From NCBI GenBank assembly GCA_940337035.1, contig CALNHX010005240.1:46830-110829 (forward strand): a stretch of DNA of 64,000 nt. The letters are read 5' to 3'. The stretch is from Agriotes lineatus (Eukaryota; Arthropoda; Insecta; Coleoptera; Elateridae). The translations under genes and the position numbers were made by a program. The notes beneath the pieces are model-generated. The model was not told the origin of the DNA. It saw only the letters and a program-made list of their open reading frames with translations, and did not search any database. Below are positions 1-14,000 of the stretch, one piece after another (within the stretch, counting starts at the first letter, position 1; every line of letters starts with the position of its first letter).

Positions 1-639
1 ACAAATTAAAAAAACGGTGACGTCACAACCAAATGACGACGTTTAATTTTGTTTTTGTTTATCAAATTGTAGCTATCCGTCCTATTTAGCACTATATAGT
101 TTTTTGGAGTAAAAATGCATTTAAAGTCGCTATAGTCTTAGGCCCTTTTTGTAAAACGGGCTGTATATGTGTACTGTCAAGGTTTAAGCAGTAGAGTAGG
201 GTGTACTGTGCAATAGCTACACAACTGAACTTCAGCTTGTAATCTTTTTCTTTTCTTTTCTTATTTTACTCTGTTTGTCATTTTATTTACAAGAAATGAA
301 AAGAATAAAGACGATTATTTTTATTATTATTATCATTTACTGAGAATTTCATCTTTCCAATTTCCCAATTTGAAGAAAATATTTGAAAAATGATTAGCAC
401 GTGCTATAAAATTCAGAGGAAGAAATGTTGGCAGAATTTAAAAACATATTCAAACAGAGACAGCTCACTTAAAAACAAAGAAATTAATTATTTCTAATTT
501 CTAAATATTTGAAAAAACCAAATGGGCTAGGGTAAATGTATTACGAAAATACTAACGAACAATAAATTAAACAACTTGGACCAATTTAACCGAAATCGTA
601 TCTTATACATACACTCTAAAAACGGACAAATTGAACACG
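1..639. other. AT-rich noncoding DNA, nothing recognised
   Basis: No ORF, RNA gene or transposon terminus is recognisable here. The sequence is AT-rich with short homopolymer runs. It lies upstream of the giant mucin exon and could be intron or 5' flank of that gene; the sequence does not decide which. Confidence 0.5.
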
Positions 640-1590
640 GTGTTTGAAAATTATTGATCAGCTCGTAACTTTCATAATGATTGAGATATTGAAAAAAACA
701 TTTTTTGTTTTAATGCCAGTATGCAGCCTGCAAATTGTCATAAATCAATTTAAATCACGACCTTTTGCGTATTGAGACAGGACTTATATTTTTGAAATTA
801 CACACCCTGGATATCTTGAAATATTGAAAATTAGCTTTAAAATGCTTTATGATAGCATGTTTAAACTAAAATTTTGGAACTTATTATTTTTTAAATAAAA
901 AATAGCTAAGGTACGCCATGGCTTACGCAAAATCATTGAAAATCGAACAAGAAATGCAAAACAAACTCAACTTGGCTTCAAATATTTCTCATGGCCGAAT
1001 TATTAAACGTACTAAAACCATTGAAAACTAAGTTTCTTAAATGGAATAATATTGGTTTCATAAACAGTTTAAATCTATAATAAAAGATCTTTCCAACGAT
1101 ATACCATATTCGCCATTTTGTTTAAAAGTAGCTATAAGAAGCCAAAATTTATAATATATTGTTCAATAATAATCATTATTCCATTTAAAAAACATAGTTC
1201 TTAATTGTTTTAGAACGTGTGGTGCACTAATTTGTCCATAGGGATCTTTTAGGGCCAGGTAGACTTTCTTTTGCATTTCTTGTGCGATTGTTAGTGCTTT
1301 TGCGTAAGTCACGGGCTACTTTAAGCAAATAATTTTTTTAAATAAAAAAATAAGTTACAGAATTTTATTTCAAACATACTACCATAAAACATTTTTAGCA
1401 TTGATTTCAAATATCTAAAAATATACACGGTGTTCTATTTAAAAATTCAAATTGTATCACTAAGCAAAAATATGCCATGATTTAAATAGGTTTATGACAA
1501 TTTTCAGGCGAATTTAAAACAAAAGAAGGTTTTTTCAATATCTCCATTATTAACAAAGTTAGCTGCTGTCTAGCGATCTAAAACCACCCT
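640..1590. repeat. Large imperfect inverted repeat (foldback element)
   Basis: The left arm (about 640-1085) reads as a diverged copy of the reverse complement of the right arm (about 1150-1590), around a spacer of about 65 nt near 1108. Matching blocks in both arms include GAGATATTGAAAAAA, AAATTGTCATAAA, GACTTACGCAAAA (GGCTTACGCAAAA in the left arm), CAAGAAATGCAAAA and AATGGAATAAT. Both arms carry a CACCCTGGATAT or CACCGTGTATAT type motif. The arms differ by many substitutions and indels, so the element is old. The structure suits a foldback transposon or two nested copies of one repeat in opposite orientation. The family is not identified. Confidence 0.75.
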
Positions 1591-2050
1591 GTATATATTA
1601 CTATATTATGTAAAACTTTCATTTCAGACAAATTACCTAAGGAAATAGTTTTACTTTACTGTCGTCATATAATTTTCAATAGATATGTATGTATATCCAC
1701 ATGACTTTTGTAGACCAACAGCATTGCTAATGATTGTAGCGTTTAAACGAATTGTTTTCATACAATGTATATACATCCAAATACTAACCATTCGAAGTTA
1801 ACTGTAATTCAACATTTAAGTAAAAATAATGACCGTATTCTCAGATTAAGATTAAATCCGTGTTAAGCTAAACTAAGTATAAATTGTAATTTCAATACTC
1901 GGTCTTTACCTTATAGTAAATGTGATAGAGTTACGCTTAGATATAATCACAACATAATAATATGGATCAAAGCAACAACTGAAATTTTAGCTCTTAACAT
2001 TGAATACCACTGCCATATGTAATGAAAGCAATACACAAAACATGTATTCG
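1591..2050. other. Noncoding DNA, probable 3' part of an intron
   Basis: No coding signal is seen. The reading frame of the mucin meets a TGA stop at 2023-2025, and no ATG lies in that frame between this stop and 2064, so the mucin ORF cannot start here and must be joined by splicing to exon(s) further upstream. Confidence 0.6.
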
Positions 2051-2064
2051 TTTTCTATTTGCAG
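2051..2064 (+). promoter_or_regulatory. 3' splice acceptor of the giant mucin exon
   Basis: The tract TTTTCTATTTGCAG is a good insect acceptor, with a pyrimidine-rich run and CAG. Splicing after 2064 puts the first exon base at 2065, exactly on a codon boundary of the long frame, which implies a phase-0 intron. The apparent TTG start at 2059 lies inside this acceptor and is not a real initiation codon. Confidence 0.75.
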
Positions 2065-5000
2065 TTGTCCATTGGCAGCACTAAAGAATGTATAAAAACG
2101 ATTCAAACAATTGAACTTCAATGCTGTACTAATGTCACCTCTACCAAAAAAACAAAAAGAAATAAGCGTTCCGTTGAACAACCTACTACATTGAATATCA
2201 CATCAAAAATTGGACAAGACAGCATGACATACACAACCAAACAAATGGACTCTACTACCTCAACTTCAACCACAGCAATGGCAAAGAGGACAGCTTTAGA
2301 GCAAACAACCTTTTTGGTAGTCTCCACATCAGCGACTACTGCTGATACCCCAACTACTCAGTCATCCACGAAGACCACATATTCAGAAGTAACCAGACCA
2401 CCGACTACCACTGAAACGCCCACAACTCAGACGCCGACCACGACCACATCGGAACCGGCAAAAACGTCAGAAGTAAGAACACTACCGACTACTACTGAAA
2501 CGCCTACAACTCAGGCGCCGACCACGACCACATCGGAACCGACAACAACGTCAGAAGTAACCACACTGCCGACTACTACTGAAACGCCTACAACTCAGGC
2601 GCCAACCACGACCACATCGGAACCGACAACAACGTCAGAAGTAACCACACTGCCGACTACTACTGAAACGCCTACAACTCAGGCGCCGACCACGACCACA
2701 TCGGAACCGACAACAACGTCAGAAGTAACCACACTGCCGACTACTACTGAAACGCCTACAACTCAGGCGCCGACCACGACCACATCGGAACCGACAACAA
2801 CGTCAGAAGTAACCACACTGCCGACAACTACTGAAACGCCTACAACTCAGGCGCCGACCACGACCACATCGGAACCGACAACAACGTCAGAAGTAACCAC
2901 ACTACCGACTACTACTGAAACGCCTACAACTCAGGCGCCGACCACAACCACATCGGAACCGACAACAACGTCAGAAGTAACCACACTGCCGACTACTACT
3001 GAAACGCCTACAACTCAGGCGCCGACCACGACCACATCGGAACCGACAACAACGTCAGAAGTAACCACACTAACGACTACTACTGAAACGCCTACAACTC
3101 AGGCGCCGACCACGACCACATCGGAACCGACAACAACGTCAGAAGTAACCACACTACCGACTACTTCTAAAACGCCTACAACTCAGGCGCCGACCACGAC
3201 CACATCGGAACCGACAACAACGTCAGAAGTAACCACACTGCCGACTACTACTGAAACGCCTACAACTCAGGCGCCGACCACGACCACATCGGAACCGACA
3301 ACAACGTCAGAAGTAACCACACTGCCGACTACTACTGAAACGCCTACAACTCAGGCGCCGACAACGACCACATCGGAACCGACAACAACGTCAGAAGTAA
3401 GCACACTACCGACTACTACTGAAACGCCTACAACTCAGGCGCCGACCACGACCACATTGGAACCGACAACAACGTCAGAAGCAACCACACTACCGACTAC
3501 TACTGAAACGCCTACAACTCAGACTCCGACCACGACCACATCGGAACCGACAACAACGTCAGAAGTAACTACACAACCGACTACTACTGAAACGCCTACA
3601 ACTCAGACTCTGACCACGACCACATCGGAACCGACAACAACGTCAGAAGTAACCACACTAACGACTACTACTGAAACGCCTACAACTCAGGCGCCGACCA
3701 CGACCACATCGGAACCGACAACAACGTCAGAAGTAACCACACTACCGACTACTTCTAAAACGCCTACAACTCAGGCGCCGACCACGACTACATCGGAACC
3801 GACAACAACGTCAGAAGTAACCACACTGCCGACTACTACTGAAACGCCTACAACTCAGGCGCCGACCACGACCACATCGGAACCGACAACAACGTCAGAA
3901 GTAACCACACTGCCGACTACTACTGAAACGCCTACAACTCAGGCGCCGACCACGACCACATCGGAACCGACAACAACGTCAGAAGTAAGCACACTACCGA
4001 CTACTACTGAAACGCCTACAACTCAGGCGCCGACCACGACCACATTGGAACCGAGAACAACGTCAGAAGCAACCACACTACCGACTACTACTGAAACGCC
4101 TACAACTCAGACTCCGACCACGACCACATCGGAACCGACTACAACGTCAGAAGTAACTACACAACCGACTACTACTGAAACGCCTACAACTCAGACTCCG
4201 ACCACGACCACATCGGAACCGACAACGTCAGAAGTAACTACACAACCGACTACTACTGAAACGCCTACAACTCAGACTCCGACCACGACCACATGGGAAC
4301 CGACTACAACGTCAGAAGTAACTACACAACCGACTACTACTAAAACGCCTACAACTCAGGCGCCGACCACGACCACATTGGAACCGACAACAACGTCAGA
4401 AGCAACCACACTACCGACTACTACTGAAACGCCTACAACTCAGACTCCGACCACGACCACATCGGAACCGACAACAACGTCAGAAGTAACCACACTGCCG
4501 ACTACTACTGAAACGCCTACAACTCAGGCGCCGACAACGACCACATCGGAACCGACAACAACGTCAGAAGTAAGCACACTACCGACTACTACTGAAACGC
4601 CTACAACTCAGGCGCCGACCACGACCACATTGGAACCGACAACAACGTCAGAAGCAACCACACTACCGACTACTACTGAAACGCCTACAACTCAGACTCC
4701 GACCACGACCACATTGGAACCGACGACAACGTCAGAAGTAACTACACAACCGACTACTACTGAAACGCCTACAACTCACACTCCGACCACGACCACATCG
4801 GAACCGACAACAACGTCAGAAGTAACTACACAACCGACTACTACTGAAACGCCTACAACTCAGACTCCGACCACGACCACATCGGAACCGACAACAACGT
4901 CAGAAGTAACTACACAACCGACTACTACTAAAACGCCTACAACTCAGGCGCCGACCACGACCACATTGGAACCGACAACAACGTCAGAAGCAACCACACT

Positions 5001-8000
5001 ACCGACTACTACTGAAACGCCTACAACTCAGACTCCGACCACGACTACATCGGAACCGACAACAACGTCAGGAGTAACTACACAACCGACTACTACTGAA
5101 ACGCCTACAACACAGACTCCGACCACGACCACATCGGAACCGACAACAACGTCAAAAGTTAGCACACTACCCACTACTACTGAAACGCCTACAACTCAGG
5201 CGCCGATCACGACCACATCGGAACCGACAACAACGTCAGAAGTTAGCACACTACCAACTACTACTGAAACGCCTACAACTCAGGTGCCGACCACGACCAC
5301 TTCGGAACCGACAACAACGTCAGAAGTAACCACCCTACCGACTACTACTGAAACGCCTACAACTCAGGCGCCGACCACTACCACATCGGAACCGACAACA
5401 ACGTCAGAAGTAAGCACACTACCGACTACTACTGAAACGCCTACAACTCAGGCGCCGACCACGACCACATCGGAACCGACAACAACGTCAGAAGTAACGG
5501 CACTACCGACTACTACTGAAACGCCTACAACTCAGGCGCCGACCACGACCACATCGAAACCGACAACAACGTCAGAAGTAACCACACTGCCGACTACTAC
5601 TGAAACGCCTACAACTCAGGCGCCGACAACGACCACATCGGAACCGACAACAACGTTAGAAGTAAGCACACTACCGACTACTACTGAAACGCCTACAACT
5701 CAGGCGCCGACCACGACCACATCGGACCCGACAACAACGTCAGAAGTAACCACACTACCGACTACTACTGAAACGCCTACAACTCAGGCGCCGACCACGA
5801 GCACATCGGAACCGACAACAACGTCAGAAGTAACCACACTGCCGACTACTACTGAAACGCCTACAACTCAGGCGCCGACCACGACCACATCGGAACCGAC
5901 AACAACGTCAGAAGTAACCACACTACCGACTACTACTGAAACGCCTACAACTCAGGCGCCGACCACGACCACATCGGAACCGACAACATCGTCAGAAGTA
6001 ACCACACTACCGACTACTACTGAAACGCCTACAACTCAGGCGCCGACCACGACCACATCGGAACCGACAACAACGTCAGAAGTAACCACACTGCCGACTA
6101 CTACTGATACGCCTACAACTCAGGCGCCGACAACGACCACATCGGAACCGACAACAACGTCAGAAGTAACCACACTGCCGACTACTACTGAAACGCCTAC
6201 AACTCAGGCGCCGACCACGACCACATCGGAACCGACAACAACGTCAGAAGTGACCACACTACCGACTACTACTGAAACGCCTACAACTCAGGCGCCGACC
6301 ACGACCACATCGGAACCGACAACAACGTCAGAAGTAACCACACTGCCGACTACTACTGAAACGCCTACAACTCAGGCGCCGACCACGACCACATCGGAAC
6401 CGACAACAACGTCAGAAGTAACCACACTGCCGACTACTACTGAAACGCCTACAACTCAGGCGCCGACCACGACCACATCGGAACCGACAACAACGTCAGA
6501 AGTAACCACACTGCCGACTACTACTGAAACGCCTACAACTCAGGCGCCGACCACGACCACATCGGAACCGACAACAACGTCAGAAGTAACCACACTACCG
6601 ACTACTACTGAAGCGCCTACAACTCAGGCGCCGACCACGACCACATCGGAACCGACAACAACGTCAGAAGTAACCACACTACCGACTACTACTGAAACGC
6701 CTACAACTCAGGCGCCGACCACGACCACATCGGAACCGACAACAACGTCAGAAGTAACCACACTGCCGACTACTACTGAAACGCCTACAACTCAGGCGCC
6801 GACCACGACCACATCGGAACCGACAACAACGTCAGAAGTAACCACACTCCCGACTACTACTGAAACGCCTACAACTCAGGCGCCGACCACGACCACAACG
6901 GAACCGACAATTACGTCAGAAGTAACCACACTACCGACTACTACTGAAACGCCTACAACTCAGGCGCCGACCACGACCACAACGGAACCTACAACAACGT
7001 CAGAAGTAACCACACTGCCGACTACTACTGAAACGTCTACAACTCAGGCGCCGACCACGACCACATCGAAACCGACAACAACGTCAGCAGTAACCACACT
7101 ACCGACTACTACTGAAACGCCTACAACTCAGGCGCCGACCACGACCACATCGGAACCGACAACAACGTCAGAAGTAACCACACTGCCGACTACTACTGAA
7201 ACGCCTACAACTCAGGCGCCGACCACGACCACATCGGAACCGACAACAACGTCAGAAGTAACCACACTGCCGACTACTACTGAAACGCCTACAACTCAGG
7301 CGCCGACCACGACCACATCGGAACCGACAACAACGTCAAAAGTAACCACACTGCCGACTACTACTGAAACGTCTAAAACTCAGGCGCCGACCACCACCAC
7401 ATCGGAACCGACAACAACGTCAGAAGTAACCACACTACCGACTACTACTGAAACGCCTACAACTCAGGCGCCGACCACGACCACATCGGAACCGACAACA
7501 ACGTCAGAAGTAACCACACTACCGACTACTACTGAAGCGCCTACAACTCAGGCGCCGACCACGACCACATCGGAACCGACAACAACGTCAGAAGTAACCA
7601 CACTGCCGACTACTACTGAAACGCCTACAACTCAGGCGCCGACCACGACCACAACGGAACCGACAACAACGTCAGAAGTAACCACACTGCCCACTACTAC
7701 TGAAACACCTACAACTCAGGCGCCGACCACGACCACATCGGAACCGACAACAACGTCAGAGGTAAGCACACTACCGACTACTACTGAAACGCCTACAACT
7801 CAGGCGCCGACCACGACCACATTGGAACCGACAACAACGTCAGAAGCAACCACACTACCGACTACTACTGAAACGCCTACAACTCAGACTCCGACCACGA
7901 CCACATCGGAACCGACAACAACGTCAGAAGTAACTACACAACCGACTACTACTGAAACGCCTACAACTCAGGCGCCGACCACGACCACATTGGAACCGAC

Positions 8001-11000
8001 AACAACGTCAGAAGCAACCACACTACCGACTACTACTGAAACGCCTACAACTCAGACTCCGACCACGACCACATCGGAACCGACAACAACGTCAGAAGTA
8101 ACTACACAACCGACTACTACTGAAACGCCTACAACACAGACTCCGACCACGACCACATCGGAACCGACAACAACGTCAAAAGTTAGCACACTACCCACTA
8201 CTACTGAAACGCCTACAACTCAGGCGCCGATCACGACCACATCGGAACCGACAACAACGTCAGAAGTTAGCACACTACCAACTACTACTGAAACACCTAC
8301 AACTCAGGTGCCGACCACGACCACTTCGGAACCGAAAACAACGTCAGAAGTAACCACCCTACCGACTACTACTGAAACGCCTACAACTCAGGCGCCGACC
8401 ACTACCACTTCGGAACCGACAACAACGTCAGAAGTAAGCACGCTACCGACTACTACTGAAACGCCTACAACTCAGGCGCCGACCACGACCACATCGGAAC
8501 CCACAACAACGTCAGAAGTAACCACACAACCGACTACTACTGAAACGCCTACAACTCAGACTCCGACCACGACCACATCGGAACCGTCAACAACGTCAGA
8601 AGTAACCACACAACCGACAACTACTAAAACGCCTACAACTCAGACTCCGACCACGACCACATCGGAACCGACAACAACGTCAGAAGTAACCACACTGCCG
8701 ACTACTACTGAAACGCCTACATCTCAGGCGCCGACCACGACCACATCGGAACCGACAACAACGTCAGAAGTAAGCACACTACCGACTACTACTGAAACGC
8801 CTACAACTCAAGCGCCGACCACGACCACATTGGAACCGACAACAACGTCAGAAGCAACCACACTACCGACCACTACTGAAACGCCTACAACTCAGACTCC
8901 GACCACGACCACATCGGAACCAACAACAACGTCAGAAGCAACTACACAACCGACTACTACTGAAACGCCTACAACACAGACTCCGACCACGACCACATCG
9001 GAACCGACAACAACGTCAAAAGTTAGCACACTACCCACTACTACTGAAACGCCTACAACTCAGGCGCCGATCACGACCACATCGGAACCGACAACAACGT
9101 CAGAAGTTAGCACACTACCAACTACTACTGAAACACCTACAACTAAGGCGCCGACCACGCCAACAGCGGAACCGACAACAACGTCAGAAGTAACCACACT
9201 GCCGACTACTACTAAAACGCCTACAACTCAGGCGCCGACCACGACCACATTGGAACCGACAACAACGTCAGAGGCAACCACACTACCGACTACTACTGAA
9301 ACGCCTACAACTCAGACTCCGACCACGACCACATCGGAACCGACAACAACGTCAGAAGTAACTACACAACCGACTACTAGTAAAACGCCTACAACTCAGG
9401 CGCCGACCACGACCACATTGGAACCGACAACAACGTCAGAAGCAACCACACTACCGACTACTACTGAAACGCCTACAACTCAGACTCCGACCACGACCAC
9501 ATCGGAACCGACAACAACGTCAGAAGCAACCACACTACCGACTACTACTGAAACGCCTACAACTCAGACTCCGACCACGACCACATCGAAACCGACAACA
9601 ACGTCAAAAGTTAGCACACTAACCACTACTACTGAAACACCTACAACTCAGGTGCCGACCACGACCACATCGGAACCGACAACAACGTCAGAAGTTAGCA
9701 CACTACCAACTACTACTGAAACACCTACAACTCAGGTGCCGACCACGACCACTTCGGAACTGACAACAACGTCAGAAGTAACCACCCTACCGACTACTAC
9801 TGAAACGCCTACAACTCAGGCGCCGACCACTACCACATCGGAACCGACAACAACGTCAGAAGTAAGCACACTACCGACTACTACTGAAACGCCTACAACT
9901 AAGGCGCCGACCACGACCACATCGGAACCGACAACAACGTCAGAAGTAACCACACTACCGACTACTACTGAAACGCCTACAACTCAGACTCCGACCACGA
10001 CCACATCGGAACCGTCAACAACGTCAGAAGTAACCACACTGCCGACTACTACTAAAACGCCTACAACTCAGGCGCCGACCACGACCACATTGGAACCGAC
10101 AACAACGTCAGAAGCAACCACACTACCGACTACTACTGAAACGCCTACAACTCAGACTCCGACCACGACCACATCGGAACCGAAAACAACGTCAGAAGTA
10201 ACCACACTACCGACTACTACTGAAACGCCTGCAACTCAGGCGCCGACCACGACCACATTGGAACCGACAACAACGTCAGAAGTAACCACACTGCCGACTA
10301 CTACGGAAACGCCTACAACTCAGGCGCCGACCACGACCACATTGGAACCGACAACAACGTCAGAAACAACCAAACTACCGACTACCACTGAAACGCTTAC
10401 AACTCAGACTCCAACCACGACCACATCGGAACCGACAACAACGTCAGAAGTAACTACACAACCGACTACTACTGAATCGCCTACAACTCAGGCGCCGACC
10501 ACGACCACATTGGAACCGACAACAACGTCAGAAGCAACCACACTACTGACTACTACTGAAACGCCTACAACTCAGACTCCGACCACGACCACATCGGAAC
10601 CGACAACAACGTCAGAAGTAACTACACAACCGACTACTACTGAAACGCCTACAACACAGACTCCGACCACGACCACATCGGAACCGACAACAACGTCAAA
10701 AGTTAGCACACTACCCACTACTACTGAAACACCTACAACTCAGGTGCCGACCACGACCACATCGGAACCGACAACAACGTCAGAAGTTAGCACACTACCA
10801 ACTACTACTGAAACACCTACAACTCAGGTGCCGACCACGACCACTTCGGAACTGACAACAACGTCAGAAGTAACCACCCTACCAACTACTACTGAAACGC
10901 CTACAACTCAGGCGCCGACCACTACCACATCGGAATCGACAACAACGTCAGAAGTAAGCACACTACCGACTACTACTGAAACGCCTACAACTCAGGCGCC

Positions 11001-14000
11001 GACCACGACCACATCGGAACCGACAACAACGTCAGAAGTAACCACACTACCGACTACTACTGAAACGCCTACAACTCAGACTCCGACCACGACCACATCG
11101 GAACCGTCAACAACGTCAGAAGTAACCACACAACCGACAACTACTGAAACGCCTACAACTCAGACTCCGACCACGAGCACATCGGAACCGACAACAACGT
11201 CAGAAGTAACCACACTGCCGACTACTACTGAAACGCCTACAACTCAGGCGCCGACCACGACCACATCGGAACCGACAACAACGTCAGAAGTAACCACACT
11301 ACCGACTACTACTGAAACGCCTACAACTCAGGCGCCGACCACGACCACATTGGAACCGACAACAACGTCAGAAGCAACCACACTACCGACTACTACTGAA
11401 ACGCCTACAACTCAGACTCCGACCACGACCACGTCGGAACCGACAACAACGTCAGAAGTAACTACACAACCGACTACTACTGAAACGCCTACAACTCAGG
11501 CGCCGAATACGACCACATTGGAACCGACAACAACGTCAGAAGCAACCACACTACCGACTACTACTGAAACGCCTACAACTCAGACTCCGACCACGACCAC
11601 ATCGGAACCGACAACAACGTCAGAAGTAACTACACAACCGACTACTACTGAAACGCCTACAACACAGACTCCGACCACGACCACATCGGAACCGACAACA
11701 ACGTCAAAAGTTAGCACACTACCCACTACTACTGAAACGCCTACAACTCAGGCGCCGATCACGACCACATCGGAACCGACAACAACGTCAGAAGTTAGCA
11801 CACTACCAACTACTACTGAAACACCTACAACTCAGGTGCCGACCACGACCACTTCGGAACCGACAACAACGTCAGAAGTAACCACCCTACCGTCTACTAC
11901 TGAAACGCCTACATCTAAGGCGCCGACCACTACCACATCGGAACCGACAGCAACGTCAGAAGTAAGCACACTACCGACTACTACTGAAACGCTTACAACT
12001 CAGGCGCCGACCACGACCACATCGGAACCGTCAACAACGTCAGAAGTAACCACACAACCGACAACTACTGAAACGCCTACAACTCAGACTCCGACCACGA
12101 CCACATCGGAACCGACAACAACGTCAGAAGTAACCACACAACCGACTACTACTGAAACGCCTACAACTCAGACTCCAACCACGACCACATCGGAACCGTC
12201 AACAACGTCAGAAGTAACCACACAACCGACAACTACTGAAACGCCTACAACTCAGACTCCGACCACGACCACATCGGAACCGACAACAACGTCAGAAGTA
12301 ACCACACTACCGACTACTACTGAAACGCCTACAACTCAGGCGCCGACCACGACCTCATCGGAACCGACAACAACGTCAGAAGTAAGCACACTATCGACTA
12401 CTACTGAAACGCCTACAACTCAGGCGCCGACCACGACCACATCGGAACCGACAACAAAGTCAGAAGTAAGCACACTACCGACTACTACTGAAACGCCTAC
12501 AACTCAGGCGCCGACCACGACCACATTGGAACCGACAACTTCAGAAGCAACCACACTACCGACTACTACTGAAACGCCTACAACTCAGACTCCGACCACG
12601 ACCACATCGGAACCGACAACAACGTCAGAAGTAACCACACAACCGACTACTACTGAAACGCCTACAACTCAGACTCCAACCACGACCACATCGGAACCGA
12701 CAACAACGTCAGAAGTAAGCACACTACCGACTACTACTGAAACGCCTACAACTCAGGCGCCGACCACGACCACATCGGAACCGACAACAACGTCAGAAGT
12801 AAGCACACTACCGACTACTATTGAAACGCCTACAACTCAGGCGCCGACCACGACCACATCGGAACCGACAACAACGTCAGAAGTAAGCACACTACCGACT
12901 ACTACTGAAACGCCTACAACTCAGGCGCCGACCACGACCACATCGGAACCGACAACAACGTCAAAAGTTAGCACACTACCCACTACTACTGAAACGCCTA
13001 CAACTCAGGCGCCGATCACGACCACATCGGAACCGACAACAACGTCAGAAGTTAGCACACTACCAACTACTACTGAAACACCTACAACTCAGGTGCCGAC
13101 CACGACCACCTCGGAACCGACAACAACGTCAGAAGTAACCACCCTACCGACTACTACTGAAACCCCTACAACTCAGGCGCCGACCACTACCACATCGGAA
13201 CCGACAACAACGTCAGAAGTAAGCACACTACCGACTACTACTGAAACGCCTACAACTCAGGCGCCGACCACGACCACATCGGAACCGACAACAACGTCAG
13301 AAGTAACCACACAACCGACTACTACTGAAACGCCTACAACTCAGACTCCGACCACGACCACATCGGAACCGTCAACAACGTCAGAAGTAACCACACAACC
13401 GACAACTACTGAAACGCCTACAACTCAGACTCCGACCACGACCACTTCGGAACCGACAACAACGTCAGAAGTAACCACACTACCGACTACTACTGAAACG
13501 CCTACAACTCAGGCGCCGACCACGACCACATCGAAACCGACAACAACGTCAGAAGTAAGCAGACTATCGACTACTACTGAAACGCCTACAACTCAGGCGC
13601 CGACCACGACCACATCGGAACCGACAACAACGTCAGAAGTAAGCACACTACCGACTACTACTGAAACGCCTATAACTCAGGCGCCGACCACGACCACATT
13701 GGAACCGACAACTTCAGAAGCAACCACACTACCGACTACTACTGAAACGCCTACAACTCAGACTCCGACCACGACCACATCGGAACCGACAACAACGTCA
13801 GAAGTAACCACACAACCGACCACTACTGAAACGCCTACAACTCAGACTCCGACCACGACCACATCGGAACCGACAACAACGTCAGAAGTAAGCACACTAC
13901 CGACTACTACTGAAACGCCTACAACTCAGGCGCCGACCACGACCACATCGGAACCGACAACAACGTCAGAAGTAAGCACACTACCGACTACTATTGAAAC

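Noticed and set aside
2059..2064. TTG at 2059 as translation start of the mucin
   Set aside because: It lies in a splice acceptor (TTTTCTATTTGCAG), is not an ATG, and gives no signal peptide.
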